In this document: positions 24,913-32,439 of the stretch, in pieces
How the letters are laid out: each line of letters opens with the position of its first letter
Numbering within the stretch: position 1 is the first letter of the stretch
Assembly (NCBI GenBank): GCA_910587645.1
Contig: CAJUNA010000008.1
Coordinates: 15,350-79,349 of the forward strand
DNA from: an uncultured Oscillospiraceae bacterium
GTDB taxonomy: Bacteria > Bacillota > Clostridia > Oscillospirales > Oscillospiraceae
DNA: 64,000 nucleotides
Direction of reading: 5' to 3'
The notes under the pieces: generated by a model
Database searches by the model: none
What the model saw: only the letters and a program-made list of their open reading frames with translations
Told to the model about the DNA's origin: nothing
Made by a program: the position numbers and the translations under genes

Positions 24913-25683
24913 TTGTCTGCTGTAATTGCCATCACAAACCAAAAGGGCGGCGTGGGGAAAACCACCACCTCCTGCGCCCTGCTGGCAGGCCTGCACCAGC
25001 GGGGCTGCCGGGTATTGGGCGTAGACCTGGACCCCCAGGGGAGCCTGGGGTTCTGCCTGGGCCTGGATATTGATAACTGCGCCACCGTTTATGACGTTAT
25101 GAAGGGTACCCGCCCGATTAAAGAGGTCATCGTCCCATCGGAGTGCGGGGACATCCTGCCCAGCAACATCCTGCTCAGCGCCGCCGAGCTGGAGTTCAAC
25201 CGCGCCGGGAGGGAGTTCCTCCTCAAACACGCTCTGTCCGAGATCCAGGACGACTACGACTACATCATCGTGGATACACCGCCGGCGCTGAACGTGCTGA
25301 CGGTGAACGCCTATGTAGTTGCGGACGGCCTGGTGATACCCATGGCCCCGGAGATCCTTAGCCTTCTGGGCGTGGCCCAGATCCGGGAAACCATCGACAC
25401 CGTCCGCCGCTGCTATAACTCCCGGCTGAAGGTGCTGGGCATCCTGCTCAACAAATACAACCAGCGGTTCACCCTTAACCGGGAGGTGCTGGATATGGCC
25501 GGCCAGATCGCCGCCCAGTTGGACACCACCGTGTTCGAAGCCAAGATCCGCACCAGCGTATCGGTGGCGGAAGCCCCTGCCCATGGGGAGAGCGTACTCA
25601 CCTACGCGCCTTCTTCCAAGCCCGCCGGGGATTTCCGCACCCTGATCGACGAGATCGTCCGGGAGCTTCCCGCTGCCCAGTGA
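24913..25683 (+). CDS. ParA/Soj-type ATPase
   Basis: A 256-residue ParA ATPase: deviant Walker A KGGVGKTTTS at residues 12-21, DLDPQGSLG, and YIIVDTPPAL (Walker B). The C-terminal half (APEILSLLGVAQIRETIDTV; LLNKYNQRFTLNREVLDM) matches Soj/ParA. It starts at TTG with GGAGGGG before it; an upstream TTG at 24892 has none. There is no ParB-like gene beside it. It is encoded against the flagellar genes and 42 bases upstream of a ComFB-domain gene, with which it surely forms an operon. It lacks the N-terminal FlhF-activating motif of FlhG, so it is not plain FlhG. Confidence 0.92.
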   Translation: MSAVIAITNQKGGVGKTTTSCALLAGLHQRGCRVLGVDLDPQGSLGFCLGLDIDNCATVYDVMKGTRPIKEVIVPSECGDILPSNILLSAAELEFNRAGREFLLKHALSEIQDDYDYIIVDTPPALNVLTVNAYVVADGLVIPMAPEILSLLGVAQIRETIDTVRRCYNSRLKVLGILLNKYNQRFTLNREVLDMAGQIAAQLDTTVFEAKIRTSVSVAEAPAHGESVLTYAPSSKPAGDFRTLIDEIVRELPAAQ

Positions 25684-25725
25684 CCACAGCGCCAATCAAA
25701 ACTAGTCTAAGGAGAGATCTCATAC

Positions 25726-26586
25726 ATGGCTACCCCGAAGAAAAACGCCAAAAGCAGTAAAACCGCACACGTCTTGAATTTGCTGGCCCCCGGTGGGGAA
25801 AATGAAACCATCCGCCCCCCCGCTGTCTCGCAGGCGGAGCCATCAGAAGCTGTCCCGCCGCCGGACGCCGCCTTGGAGGACGCCGCCCCGGCAGCGGAAG
25901 CGGCGCCCGCCCCTCCCTTGGTGCCGCCAATCCTGGAGGTTGCCCGCAGCAACGATGAGCAGGTATCCCTCCAAATCAAGGATGCCTTGGAGAGCGAGCT
26001 GCTCAGCGCACTAGATGACTCTTCCGAGCCAGAACTAGACGCTACACCTGAGCCGGAGCCTGAATCAGAACCAGAGCCGGAGCCGGAACCTGAACCGGAG
26101 CCGGAACCTGAACCGGAGCCGGAACCTGAACCTGAACCAGAGCCGGAGCCAGAGCCGGAACCTGAGCCAGAGCCGGAACCTGAACCTGAGCCGGAGCCTG
26201 AACCTGAGCCGGAGCCTGAACCTGAGCCGGAGCCTGAACCTGAACCTGAACCAGCGCCAACACCCAAACCTACGCCCCAGCCCCCGGCCCCCAGCCCCGA
26301 CGAGTTAATCGTGATGAACGTAATGGAGAAGCTGGTAGAGGAAAAGACCCCCCGCTATATTAAAATGTTTGGCCTGTGCGAGTGCGAGCGGTGCGCGGCA
26401 GACGTGAAGGCGCTGACGCTGACCTACCTCCAGCCGGCGTACATCGTCCGCCGCCGGGCAGAAGCCCACGCCATGCTCACGGTCTATGAGAGCCGCTACA
26501 ACAGCACAATCTTTGCCCAGCTCACCCGCGCCTGCAAAGTCGTTATGGACAGCCCCCGCCACGACCGGACGGATTCCCTTCTGTAA
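25726..26586 (+). CDS. Glu-Pro repeat protein with C-terminal ComFB domain
   Basis: A 286-residue protein: basic N-terminus (MATPKKNAKSSKTAH), Ala/Pro linker, a short helix (VSLQIKDALESELLSAL), a roughly 69-residue Glu-Pro tract (residues 108-176), and a C-terminal ComFB-like domain (about 195-280) with IVMNVMEKLV, CECERCAADVKALTLTYLQPAYIV and two Cys pairs. ComFB proteins have been reported to bind cyclic dinucleotides such as c-di-GMP. The basic start is where ParA partners often touch their ATPase, so this may be the cargo adaptor of the upstream ParA. Start ATG follows AAGGAGAG. Confidence 0.88.
   Translation: MATPKKNAKSSKTAHVLNLLAPGGENETIRPPAVSQAEPSEAVPPPDAALEDAAPAAEAAPAPPLVPPILEVARSNDEQVSLQIKDALESELLSALDDSSEPELDATPEPEPESEPEPEPEPEPEPEPEPEPEPEPEPEPEPEPEPEPEPEPEPEPEPEPEPEPEPEPEPEPEPEPAPTPKPTPQPPAPSPDELIVMNVMEKLVEEKTPRYIKMFGLCECERCAADVKALTLTYLQPAYIVRRRAEAHAMLTVYESRYNSTIFAQLTRACKVVMDSPRHDRTDSLL
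26047..26253 (+). repeat. Tandem Glu-Pro hexanucleotide tract
   Basis: About 34 Glu-Pro dipeptides (one Ser replaces a Pro) are encoded by mixed GAG/GAA and CCG/CCT/CCA codons in higher-order units. Such a tract is a stiff extended spacer and can change length by slippage or recombination without shifting the frame. Confidence 0.9.
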
Positions 26587-26597
26587 AACATAGGCCA

Positions 26598-26635
26598 AAG
26601 CGCCGGATCTGCATGAGATCCGGCGCTTGCTTTTA
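26598..26635. terminator. Bidirectional terminator between convergent genes
   Basis: AAGCGCCGGATCT and AGATCCGGCGCTT form a 13-bp perfect stem with a 5-base loop between the ComFB gene (plus) and the EAL-HDOD gene (minus). GCTTTTATG follows on the plus strand. Confidence 0.85.
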
Positions 26636-27907
26636 TGTTTCTTCCTCTCCGGCACCAACGCCGGTATTCATGAGCTGCTGCCAGATATTGTTCACATCAT
26701 CCAGGCATTGGAAGTAGATTTCCGGAAGCCGGTCCATCGGCAGCCCCAATTCCTCGCCCAAACGGTTGATGGCAGCCCAGTCCGCCCGCTCATACGCTAA
26801 AATCAGGTCGTACAGCAGCCCAGGGCGGCCCTCGTGATTAAGCAGCGCACTCTTAACATCCGAGGAAATCGCCACCTCTGCTAAGATTTCCTCCAACGGG
26901 GCCGCAATCAAAAACGGCAGCGTGGAGAACATGCCCATCAGATAGGCGTCATTGCGGTTGATCGGCATACCCTTGGCATACCGCATCAGCTCGCTGGCAA
27001 AGGAAGCCCTGCTGAAAGACAGTTTCAGCATTTCCTCTTGGTTCTCATCCATCTCGCCCTTCTCGTTACTGCATCCCATCAGGTAAATCCACTGGCGGAG
27101 CTGCCCCAGTCCCAGAATCGTTACCGCCTGATGAACACTGGTAGCCCGGTTACGCAGGGCGAAGTAAGCAGAGTTCACAATCCGCAGCAAACTGTAGGTC
27201 AGGGTAGCGTCCATCGAGATGATCTGCTCGATCTCCTCCACCTCCGGCTCATCCTTGGTGACGGCAATCAGCAGGCGGAAGAAGTTGCTCTGCAAGTAAC
27301 TGCTGGAATGGACAGCGGTAAACATCTGCTCCGCAGCGTAGCGCCCACACATGGCATCCATGCCCAGGATGAAGGCTTTCTGATACAGGTCCTCGTCATC
27401 TACCCCAGTAGCCACGCACTTCTTGCCCATATTATGTACCATCTCTGCCAGCCGCTTGACACTCTTGTCATCCACATGGTGGAAATCCACCATCACATAA
27501 TCAAAGTGCCGCAGGTTGGAGATGTACCGGGGCGCGAACTGGAAGTCTTTCACCGCGATGGAGTACCCCTCCTGGTGGTACCGCTCCAGAAAGCGCATCG
27601 CCAAGGGGTGGATGATGGCGCTCTCCGTCACCTCGATCACCAGATCCTCCGGCGCGAACAGCTTGGGTGTGTTCTTCATAAGCAGGTTGGTGGTAAACGT
27701 CATGAAGTTCTTGGCGTCTTTCAGCGCGCCGTCCCCCGCCTGGGTCAGGAAGTTGTAGATCGTTTCCGCCGCCAGGAAATCCTGGCCTGCTTCCTCGTTA
27801 TACCCGTAATTTTCTCCGGTATACCGGATCTCATAGCCCAGAATATTCCCCTGCAAATCCTTGATCGGCTGGCGGACGATATATTTAGTCTTAGCGATTT
27901 TGGCCAT
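26633..27907 (-). CDS. EAL-HDOD signalling protein with degenerate EAL domain
   Basis: A 424-residue YuxH-type protein: an EAL-like domain (1-200) and an HDOD domain (about 205-400). In the EAL part the catalytic signature is lost: EIRYTG replaces ExLxR, VKDFQ replaces DDFG, DYVMVD lacks the conserved Lys, and ATGVDDE replaces AEGVE. It should therefore not cleave c-di-GMP, though it may bind it. The HDOD part (MDATLTYSLLRIVNSAYF, TILGLGQLRQWIYLM) is intact. It is last in the chemotaxis end of the fla/che operon, 25 bases after cheV, and may be a c-di-GMP-linked adaptor. Confidence 0.9.
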   Translation of the reverse strand: MAKIAKTKYIVRQPIKDLQGNILGYEIRYTGENYGYNEEAGQDFLAAETIYNFLTQAGDGALKDAKNFMTFTTNLLMKNTPKLFAPEDLVIEVTESAIIHPLAMRFLERYHQEGYSIAVKDFQFAPRYISNLRHFDYVMVDFHHVDDKSVKRLAEMVHNMGKKCVATGVDDEDLYQKAFILGMDAMCGRYAAEQMFTAVHSSSYLQSNFFRLLIAVTKDEPEVEEIEQIISMDATLTYSLLRIVNSAYFALRNRATSVHQAVTILGLGQLRQWIYLMGCSNEKGEMDENQEEMLKLSFSRASFASELMRYAKGMPINRNDAYLMGMFSTLPFLIAAPLEEILAEVAISSDVKSALLNHEGRPGLLYDLILAYERADWAAINRLGEELGLPMDRLPEIYFQCLDDVNNIWQQLMNTGVGAGEEET

Positions 27908-27932
27908 AGCGTTCCCTTCTTCCCTACTTGGC

Positions 27933-28850
27933 CTAGAAAGCGGCCTTCTCCAGCAGATGATCCATTACATCCACCAGATGCCCAATCTCCGGCTTGGTCA
28001 ACTGCTCGTCAGCGCCAAGCTGCCGGCCCTTGATCCGCATTTCCTCGCTGATCAGGGAGGAGAAGATAATCAGCGGAATATTCTTAAACCGCGGGCTGTC
28101 CTTCACCAGCTTGGTCAGACGGTGGCCATCCATCTGGGGCATTTCAATATCAGTAATAATCAGCGCCACCTGCTTCTCCAGGTTGCCCTCCGGCAGGGCG
28201 CTGAGCGCCTCCCACAGCTCCCGGCCATCGGAGAACATCTGCAAATTCACATAGTTAGCCTTCCGTAGGGAGTCCCCGATCATCTTGCTGAGAAGGATGG
28301 AGTCCTCCGCCACCCAGATGGGCTTGTCGTTGCGGTCCCGGGGGCCGAGACTCTCCACCTCGGACATCTGGATGCTGGTCTCCGGGGCAATCTCCGCCAC
28401 GATGCGCTCGAAGTCAAGGATGGTAACCAGCTCACCATCGCACTGGGCGATGCCGGTGGCCACGCCTTCCGCGCCGCCGGAAACGGTCTTGTCAGGCTTC
28501 TGGATGTCAGTCCAGGAAATCCGGCTAATCCGGTCCACCGTATGGACGCGGAAAGCAATAAACATCTTGTTAAAGTTGGTGATGATAAAAATATCCTTGG
28601 GATTCTTCTCGCTCTCCTCCCCCAGGTACCGGGGCAGGTCCACCACTGTAAGCACAGCGTCCCTGGGCTTGAAGATCCCCTCCACCGCCGGGTGCGCATG
28701 GGGCATGGGCTTGACCGGCTCGGAAATCATAATCTCGCGGACCTTGGCCACGTTAATGCCGTAGAGATTTCCCCCGATGGTAAACTTCATGATCTCAATC
28801 TCATTGGTACCGGACTCCAGAAGGATCCGGCTGTTTTGCGTATCAGCCAT
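27933..28850 (-). CDS. cheV: Chemotaxis coupling protein CheV
   Basis: A 305-residue protein with an N-terminal CheW-like domain (about 18-165; KFTIGGNLYGINVAKVREI, MIAFRVHTVDRISRISW-type core) and a C-terminal receiver domain (about 172-305) whose phospho-acceptor Asp is in LIITDIEMPQMDGH. It couples receptors to CheA and adapts through phosphorylation. CheW itself is not in the window, so CheV may carry more of the coupling. The ATG at 28850 follows GGGAG; an upstream extension overlapping cheD has no site. Confidence 0.95.
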   Translation of the reverse strand: MADTQNSRILLESGTNEIEIMKFTIGGNLYGINVAKVREIMISEPVKPMPHAHPAVEGIFKPRDAVLTVVDLPRYLGEESEKNPKDIFIITNFNKMFIAFRVHTVDRISRISWTDIQKPDKTVSGGAEGVATGIAQCDGELVTILDFERIVAEIAPETSIQMSEVESLGPRDRNDKPIWVAEDSILLSKMIGDSLRKANYVNLQMFSDGRELWEALSALPEGNLEKQVALIITDIEMPQMDGHRLTKLVKDSPRFKNIPLIIFSSLISEEMRIKGRQLGADEQLTKPEIGHLVDVMDHLLEKAAF

Positions 28851-28897
28851 TTTTCTAACGCTCCCATCTCTTAAATTTTGCCATACATCCGCTTTTC

Positions 28898-29377
28898 TTA
28901 GAAAAGTACGTCCTGCCGGCCATAAGACCGAATACATCCCTGTCCGGTGGCTACATCAAACAGCAGCGTACGCGCCACCGTCCCCCCCACGTCTTCGGCA
29001 GTCAGGCGGATGCCCTCCTGCCGCAGGATCGTGTGGACGCTTTCGATATTCCGCTGTCCAATGTTGCCAAGGCTTCCGCCATTGACCTCAAACATCTTGG
29101 CTCCGCCTGCAATCTTTACCGTGATCCGGGTTTTCAGCGCCCCCTTAGCGGTCATCTGCCGCAGGGTCTCCCGGATGCCGGTGTCCGCATATTTAAACGC
29201 GTTTTTCCGACCCGCCTCCAGGTTCATAGGCAGCATCACATGGAGCAGGGCACCCAGCCGCAGCGCCGGATCCTCAAAGCATAGTCCGATGCACGACCCA
29301 AGGGCATAGGTAATCAGCACCCCGGTGCCCTTGGCCATTTTCATATCCGCAATTCCGACAGTTATCTTCTCATTCAT
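28898..29377 (-). CDS. cheD: Chemoreceptor deamidase CheD
   Basis: A 159-residue CheD of normal length. ALGSCIGLCFEDP holds the catalytic Cys and GALLHVMLP the His; MFEVNGGSLGNIGQRNIESVH matches the family core. It deamidates receptor glutamines and also binds CheC to raise its phosphatase activity. It overlaps cheC by four bases, so the pair is made together. The start is within the cheC stop. Confidence 0.96.
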   Translation of the reverse strand: MNEKITVGIADMKMAKGTGVLITYALGSCIGLCFEDPALRLGALLHVMLPMNLEAGRKNAFKYADTGIRETLRQMTAKGALKTRITVKIAGGAKMFEVNGGSLGNIGQRNIESVHTILRQEGIRLTAEDVGGTVARTLLFDVATGQGCIRSYGRQDVLF

Positions 29378-29997
29378 TCCGCAACGCCCAGCTTTGCTAA
29401 CAAGAAATTCAGGGACCTCACGTCAGGAGAAAGTAGCAGGTGGCAGGGGACCTGCTTGTTGTCGCAGACGAAATTTCCCCCTATGGTCATCAGGTAATCA
29501 CTGGTCCCGCCGTACATCGCCATTGGCACAGCCAGAATGGCCCCCTGCATATCCACCGCGAACGCGGGGACAGTCAGGCTCACGGCAATGTCGGAAAGGC
29601 CGGAGAGCGCGTTTATAAAGGTGGAAATCAGGATGTTCCCCACTTCCACAAGGGTAGACTGGCACAGCTCGTCCAGCTCCCCATAGTCTTCCACACGCAC
29701 ATTCAGCATGGTTTCCAGCACCAGATTGATAAATTCCATCTTCTGAACGGACAGCATTACACCGCTCATCTGCCCGCCCATACCCATCAATACACCGGCT
29801 GTGACGGCCTCTGGGCCGCCGATCCAGTCGATAGCCTCGTTATAGCCCATGATCCGCACATCCGGCAGGGTAATACGCACTTCGCGGTTGAGCAGGTCGC
29901 TGAGCGCCGTTGCGGCGTTCCCGGTGCCGATGCTGCTGATTTCCCGCAGCGTATCCAGCTCCAAAGAGCTTAGCTGGTCAAAGCTCTTGATTTTCAT
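29374..29997 (-). CDS. cheC: CheY-P phosphatase CheC
   Basis: A 207-residue protein with two CheC active-site sequences: LREISSIGTGNAATALSDLL and STLVEVGNILISTFINALS, each with the Glu and Asn that dephosphorylate CheY-P. It has no FliN-like end, so it is CheC and not FliY. It lies between the FlgG-like rod gene and cheD. ATG follows AGGGGGCGG. Confidence 0.95.
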   Translation of the reverse strand: MKIKSFDQLSSLELDTLREISSIGTGNAATALSDLLNREVRITLPDVRIMGYNEAIDWIGGPEAVTAGVLMGMGGQMSGVMLSVQKMEFINLVLETMLNVRVEDYGELDELCQSTLVEVGNILISTFINALSGLSDIAVSLTVPAFAVDMQGAILAVPMAMYGGTSDYLMTIGGNFVCDNKQVPCHLLLSPDVRSLNFLLAKLGVAE

Positions 29998-30012
29998 ATT
30001 CCGCCCCCTAAA

Positions 30013-30789
30013 TTACCCTCTCAGGCTGTTGAAGGTGGTCTCGATCTCATCAGAGGTAGTTACCATCTTCAGCGCGTAGCTGAAGGCCCTCTGGGACTCG
30101 ATCACTTTAATAAACTCCTGGGCCAGGTCGGTGTTAGACTGCTCCAGCAGCCCCCGCTGCACCTGCCCGGTGCCCAAATAGAGCTGCCCGTTCATATCGG
30201 TCGCGGCCATCCGGGAACTGTCCAGGTGCTGCATCCCGTAGTGGATGGCGTAGTCAAAAACGCCAAGCTCCAGCTCCGCCCCCCGGTTTTCCGGGTCGAT
30301 GACAATAAAGTTCCCCTGGGGATCCAGGACACAGCGGCCCTGGTTGTCGCTGAGCCGCCAGACCTCGGTCGGTTCCGGCGGGATCTCGTTCCCCTCCTCA
30401 TCCACCTCCGGCACCGCGTCCTCAGCCGGGGGAATCCAGAACTGGCTCATGGTGAAGGAACCATCCCTTGTAAAAGAGATTTCCTGGGTCGCGGGGTCGA
30501 ACAGGGCGAAAAAACCATCGCCGTTGATAGCGAAATCAAAGGTTTTCCCCGTGTCGATAAACCCTCTGGTCGTGTAGTCCACCGGCGCGTGAATCATCCG
30601 CGCGCCCGTGCCTTTGGGCAGACGGGAATTATCAATACCCTCCACGTCCCGGATCATCAGCTCGCCGAAAGCGGCCCGCTGGCAGCGGAAGCCCTGGGTA
30701 TTCACGTTGGCGATATTGTTCGCCTGCACGTTCATCCGGAGCTGCTGCTGATAAGCGCCCACGGCGGCATTGTAAAACGACATATTCAT
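30013..30789 (-). CDS. flgG: Flagellar basal-body rod protein, FlgG/FlhP type
   Basis: A 258-residue rod protein. The N-terminal signature NVQANNIANVNTQGFR and the C-terminal SNTDLAQEFIKVIESQRAFSYALKMVTTSDE are the paired helices of axial proteins; AINGDGFFAL is the rod/hook core. An acidic Pro-rich insert (VPEVDEEGNEIPPEPTE) lies in the middle. It is 51 bases after the FlgF-like gene, an FlhO-FlhP order as in Bacillus. FlgF and FlgG are hard to tell apart; this one has the longer distal-rod-type ends. Confidence 0.88.
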   Translation of the reverse strand: MNMSFYNAAVGAYQQQLRMNVQANNIANVNTQGFRCQRAAFGELMIRDVEGIDNSRLPKGTGARMIHAPVDYTTRGFIDTGKTFDFAINGDGFFALFDPATQEISFTRDGSFTMSQFWIPPAEDAVPEVDEEGNEIPPEPTEVWRLSDNQGRCVLDPQGNFIVIDPENRGAELELGVFDYAIHYGMQHLDSSRMAATDMNGQLYLGTGQVQRGLLEQSNTDLAQEFIKVIESQRAFSYALKMVTTSDEIETTFNSLRG

Positions 30790-30840
30790 GTCAGATGCCC
30801 ACCTTCCTTTCCATCGGCCGGCAGCGCCGGCCCCTCTCTA

Positions 30841-31596
30841 TTACAATCGGCCTAATTCCGTCGTATCTTTAGTGATAACCTGGTCATAAATCTTACTCAT
30901 CTGCGCCGCGCTCTGCAAAGCCCGCTGGGCGCTCATCATGGAAACCATTTCATGAACCATGTTGCTGTTGGACCGCTCCAACCATTTGTGGTGGATAACG
31001 TAGTTTTCGCTGGCCTGGGGCTGCCCGCCGGTGAACAAGCCGTAGTCGTTGCGCTCCAGGGCGGCGTTGTCCTCAAAAGAGAACACCCCCAGATCCGCCA
31101 GATGGTTGCGGTTATTCAGCGTATAGATGCCTCCGTCCACATCCACGTAAATCTGGTCGGTAGGCAGCTGAATCGGCTGGTTGTTGACGTCCAGCACCCG
31201 CCCCTGGCCAGGGAGCACCAAATAGAGCTCATCGTCCAGGTTGAAGCTGCCGGCCCGAGTGTAGGCGATCTCGCCGTCCCACTCAATGGCGAAGAAACCG
31301 TCCCCCTCAATGGCAAAGTCCAGCGGCAGCTCCGTCTCCTCCAAAGAGCCTTGGGTATAGTCGGTATACTGCTGGTCGGGAGCCAGGATATAGCTGATGG
31401 GGCCGATTTCCTCGGTGTTCACCTTATCCTTGTTGCCCACCCGGCTGAGGACCGCCTCGCGGAAAGCGGTACTGTCGGTGTACCGCTCGGACTTATAGCC
31501 AGCGGTAGAGATATTGGTCATGTTGTTGGCGATCACATCCAGCCGCCGTCCATGGCTGAGCATGGCGGATGTCAACTGATAAAATCCTCTGAACAT
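30841..31596 (-). CDS. flgF: Flagellar basal-body rod protein, FlgF/FlhO type
   Basis: A 251-residue rod protein. LDVIANNMTNISTAGYK is the N-terminal axial motif and SNSNMVHEMVSMMSAQRALQSAAQM the C-terminal one, with AIEGDGFFAIEW in the core. It is encoded directly after the flagellar sigma factor gene and before the FlgG-like gene. The protein passes through the flagellar export gate and polymerises in the rod. ATG follows AGAGGAG. Confidence 0.88.
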   Translation of the reverse strand: MFRGFYQLTSAMLSHGRRLDVIANNMTNISTAGYKSERYTDSTAFREAVLSRVGNKDKVNTEEIGPISYILAPDQQYTDYTQGSLEETELPLDFAIEGDGFFAIEWDGEIAYTRAGSFNLDDELYLVLPGQGRVLDVNNQPIQLPTDQIYVDVDGGIYTLNNRNHLADLGVFSFEDNAALERNDYGLFTGGQPQASENYVIHHKWLERSNSNMVHEMVSMMSAQRALQSAAQMSKIYDQVITKDTTELGRL

Positions 31597-31623
31597 ATGT
31601 AGCCGCTCCTCTCGCGTTTAGGG

Positions 31624-32439
31624 TTATTTTTCCCCGTTCATATATTGCTGCATATACAGTTTAAGCTTCTGAATCGCCCGGGAGTGTATCTGCGAGATAC
31701 GGGGCTCGCTGACCTCCATCACCTGAGCGATTTCCTTCATGCTGAGGTTTTTCCGGTAATACAGGGACACCACCATCTGCTCATTTTCCCGCAGGGAAGC
31801 GATGCCATCGGTCAAGGTATCCAGCAGTTCCCGCCGCAACAGGGAATCCTCCGGCCTGCCTGTACCGCCGCTGTCTGCCACGTCCACCCCGCCCTGATCC
31901 TGGTCATCGAAAATAGAATCCAGGCTCAGCAGATTACATAAAGCAGAGTTTGCCAAATCCTCCTGATACTGTTGGGACGTAACGCCCAGCCGCTGCGCAA
32001 TCTCCTCATCGGTAGGGCTGCGCCCCAGCTCGTTGTATAGCTCCACGCTGGCCCGGTCGATCTCCCTTGCCTTCCGCCGCACACTGCGGGGAACCCAATC
32101 CTGGCGGCGGGCCAGGTCAATGACCGCACCCCGGATCCGCTTGGAGACAAAGGTTTCGAATTTGATGCCCTTGGTGGGATCAAACTTGTCGATCGCCCCC
32201 ACCAAGGCCAATACACCTTCATTGATGATGTCGTCCACCTGGGCAAAGCTGGAGTAGACACCCCGCACCTGCAAGGCAATGGATTTCACCAGCCCCACGT
32301 ACCGCAGCGCCAAGGTCCATTTCAGCTCTTGGCACCCGCTGGAGCGGTAGAGCAGGAGGAGGTCCTCCTTGCTCATGGCGTCTAGCTGTTCCTGGGTATA
32401 GCCCAACTCTGGGATCACCGGGGCGGCCCGGGCGCTCAT
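31624..32439 (-). CDS. fliA: Flagellar sigma factor FliA/SigD
   Basis: A 271-residue sigma-28-type factor. Region 2 (VDDIINEGVLALVGAIDKFDPTKG, FETFVSKRIRGAVIDLAR), region 3 and region 4 (VSLYYRKNLSMKEIAQVMEVSEPRISQIHSRA) are all present. It would transcribe late flagellar genes and is held by FlgM, encoded at 60633. Its ATG overlaps the flhA stop (ATGA), so it is coupled to the export gate gene. The usual flhF and flhG genes between flhA and fliA are absent. Confidence 0.96.
   Translation of the reverse strand: MSARAAPVIPELGYTQEQLDAMSKEDLLLLYRSSGCQELKWTLALRYVGLVKSIALQVRGVYSSFAQVDDIINEGVLALVGAIDKFDPTKGIKFETFVSKRIRGAVIDLARRQDWVPRSVRRKAREIDRASVELYNELGRSPTDEEIAQRLGVTSQQYQEDLANSALCNLLSLDSIFDDQDQGGVDVADSGGTGRPEDSLLRRELLDTLTDGIASLRENEQMVVSLYYRKNLSMKEIAQVMEVSEPRISQIHSRAIQKLKLYMQQYMNGEK

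Noticed and set aside
24913..25683. Calling the ParA gene flhG
   Set aside because: It lacks the N-terminal FlhF-activating motif and its C-terminal half matches Soj/ParA; flhF is not adjacent.
24763..25695. A 311-codon upstream extension of fliD
   Set aside because: It runs antisense through the ParA gene; the true fliD start at 24762 has a good ribosome binding site and the conserved N-terminus.
26047..26253. CRISPR-like repeat array
   Set aside because: The repeats are contiguous hexanucleotide units in a reading frame with no spacers.
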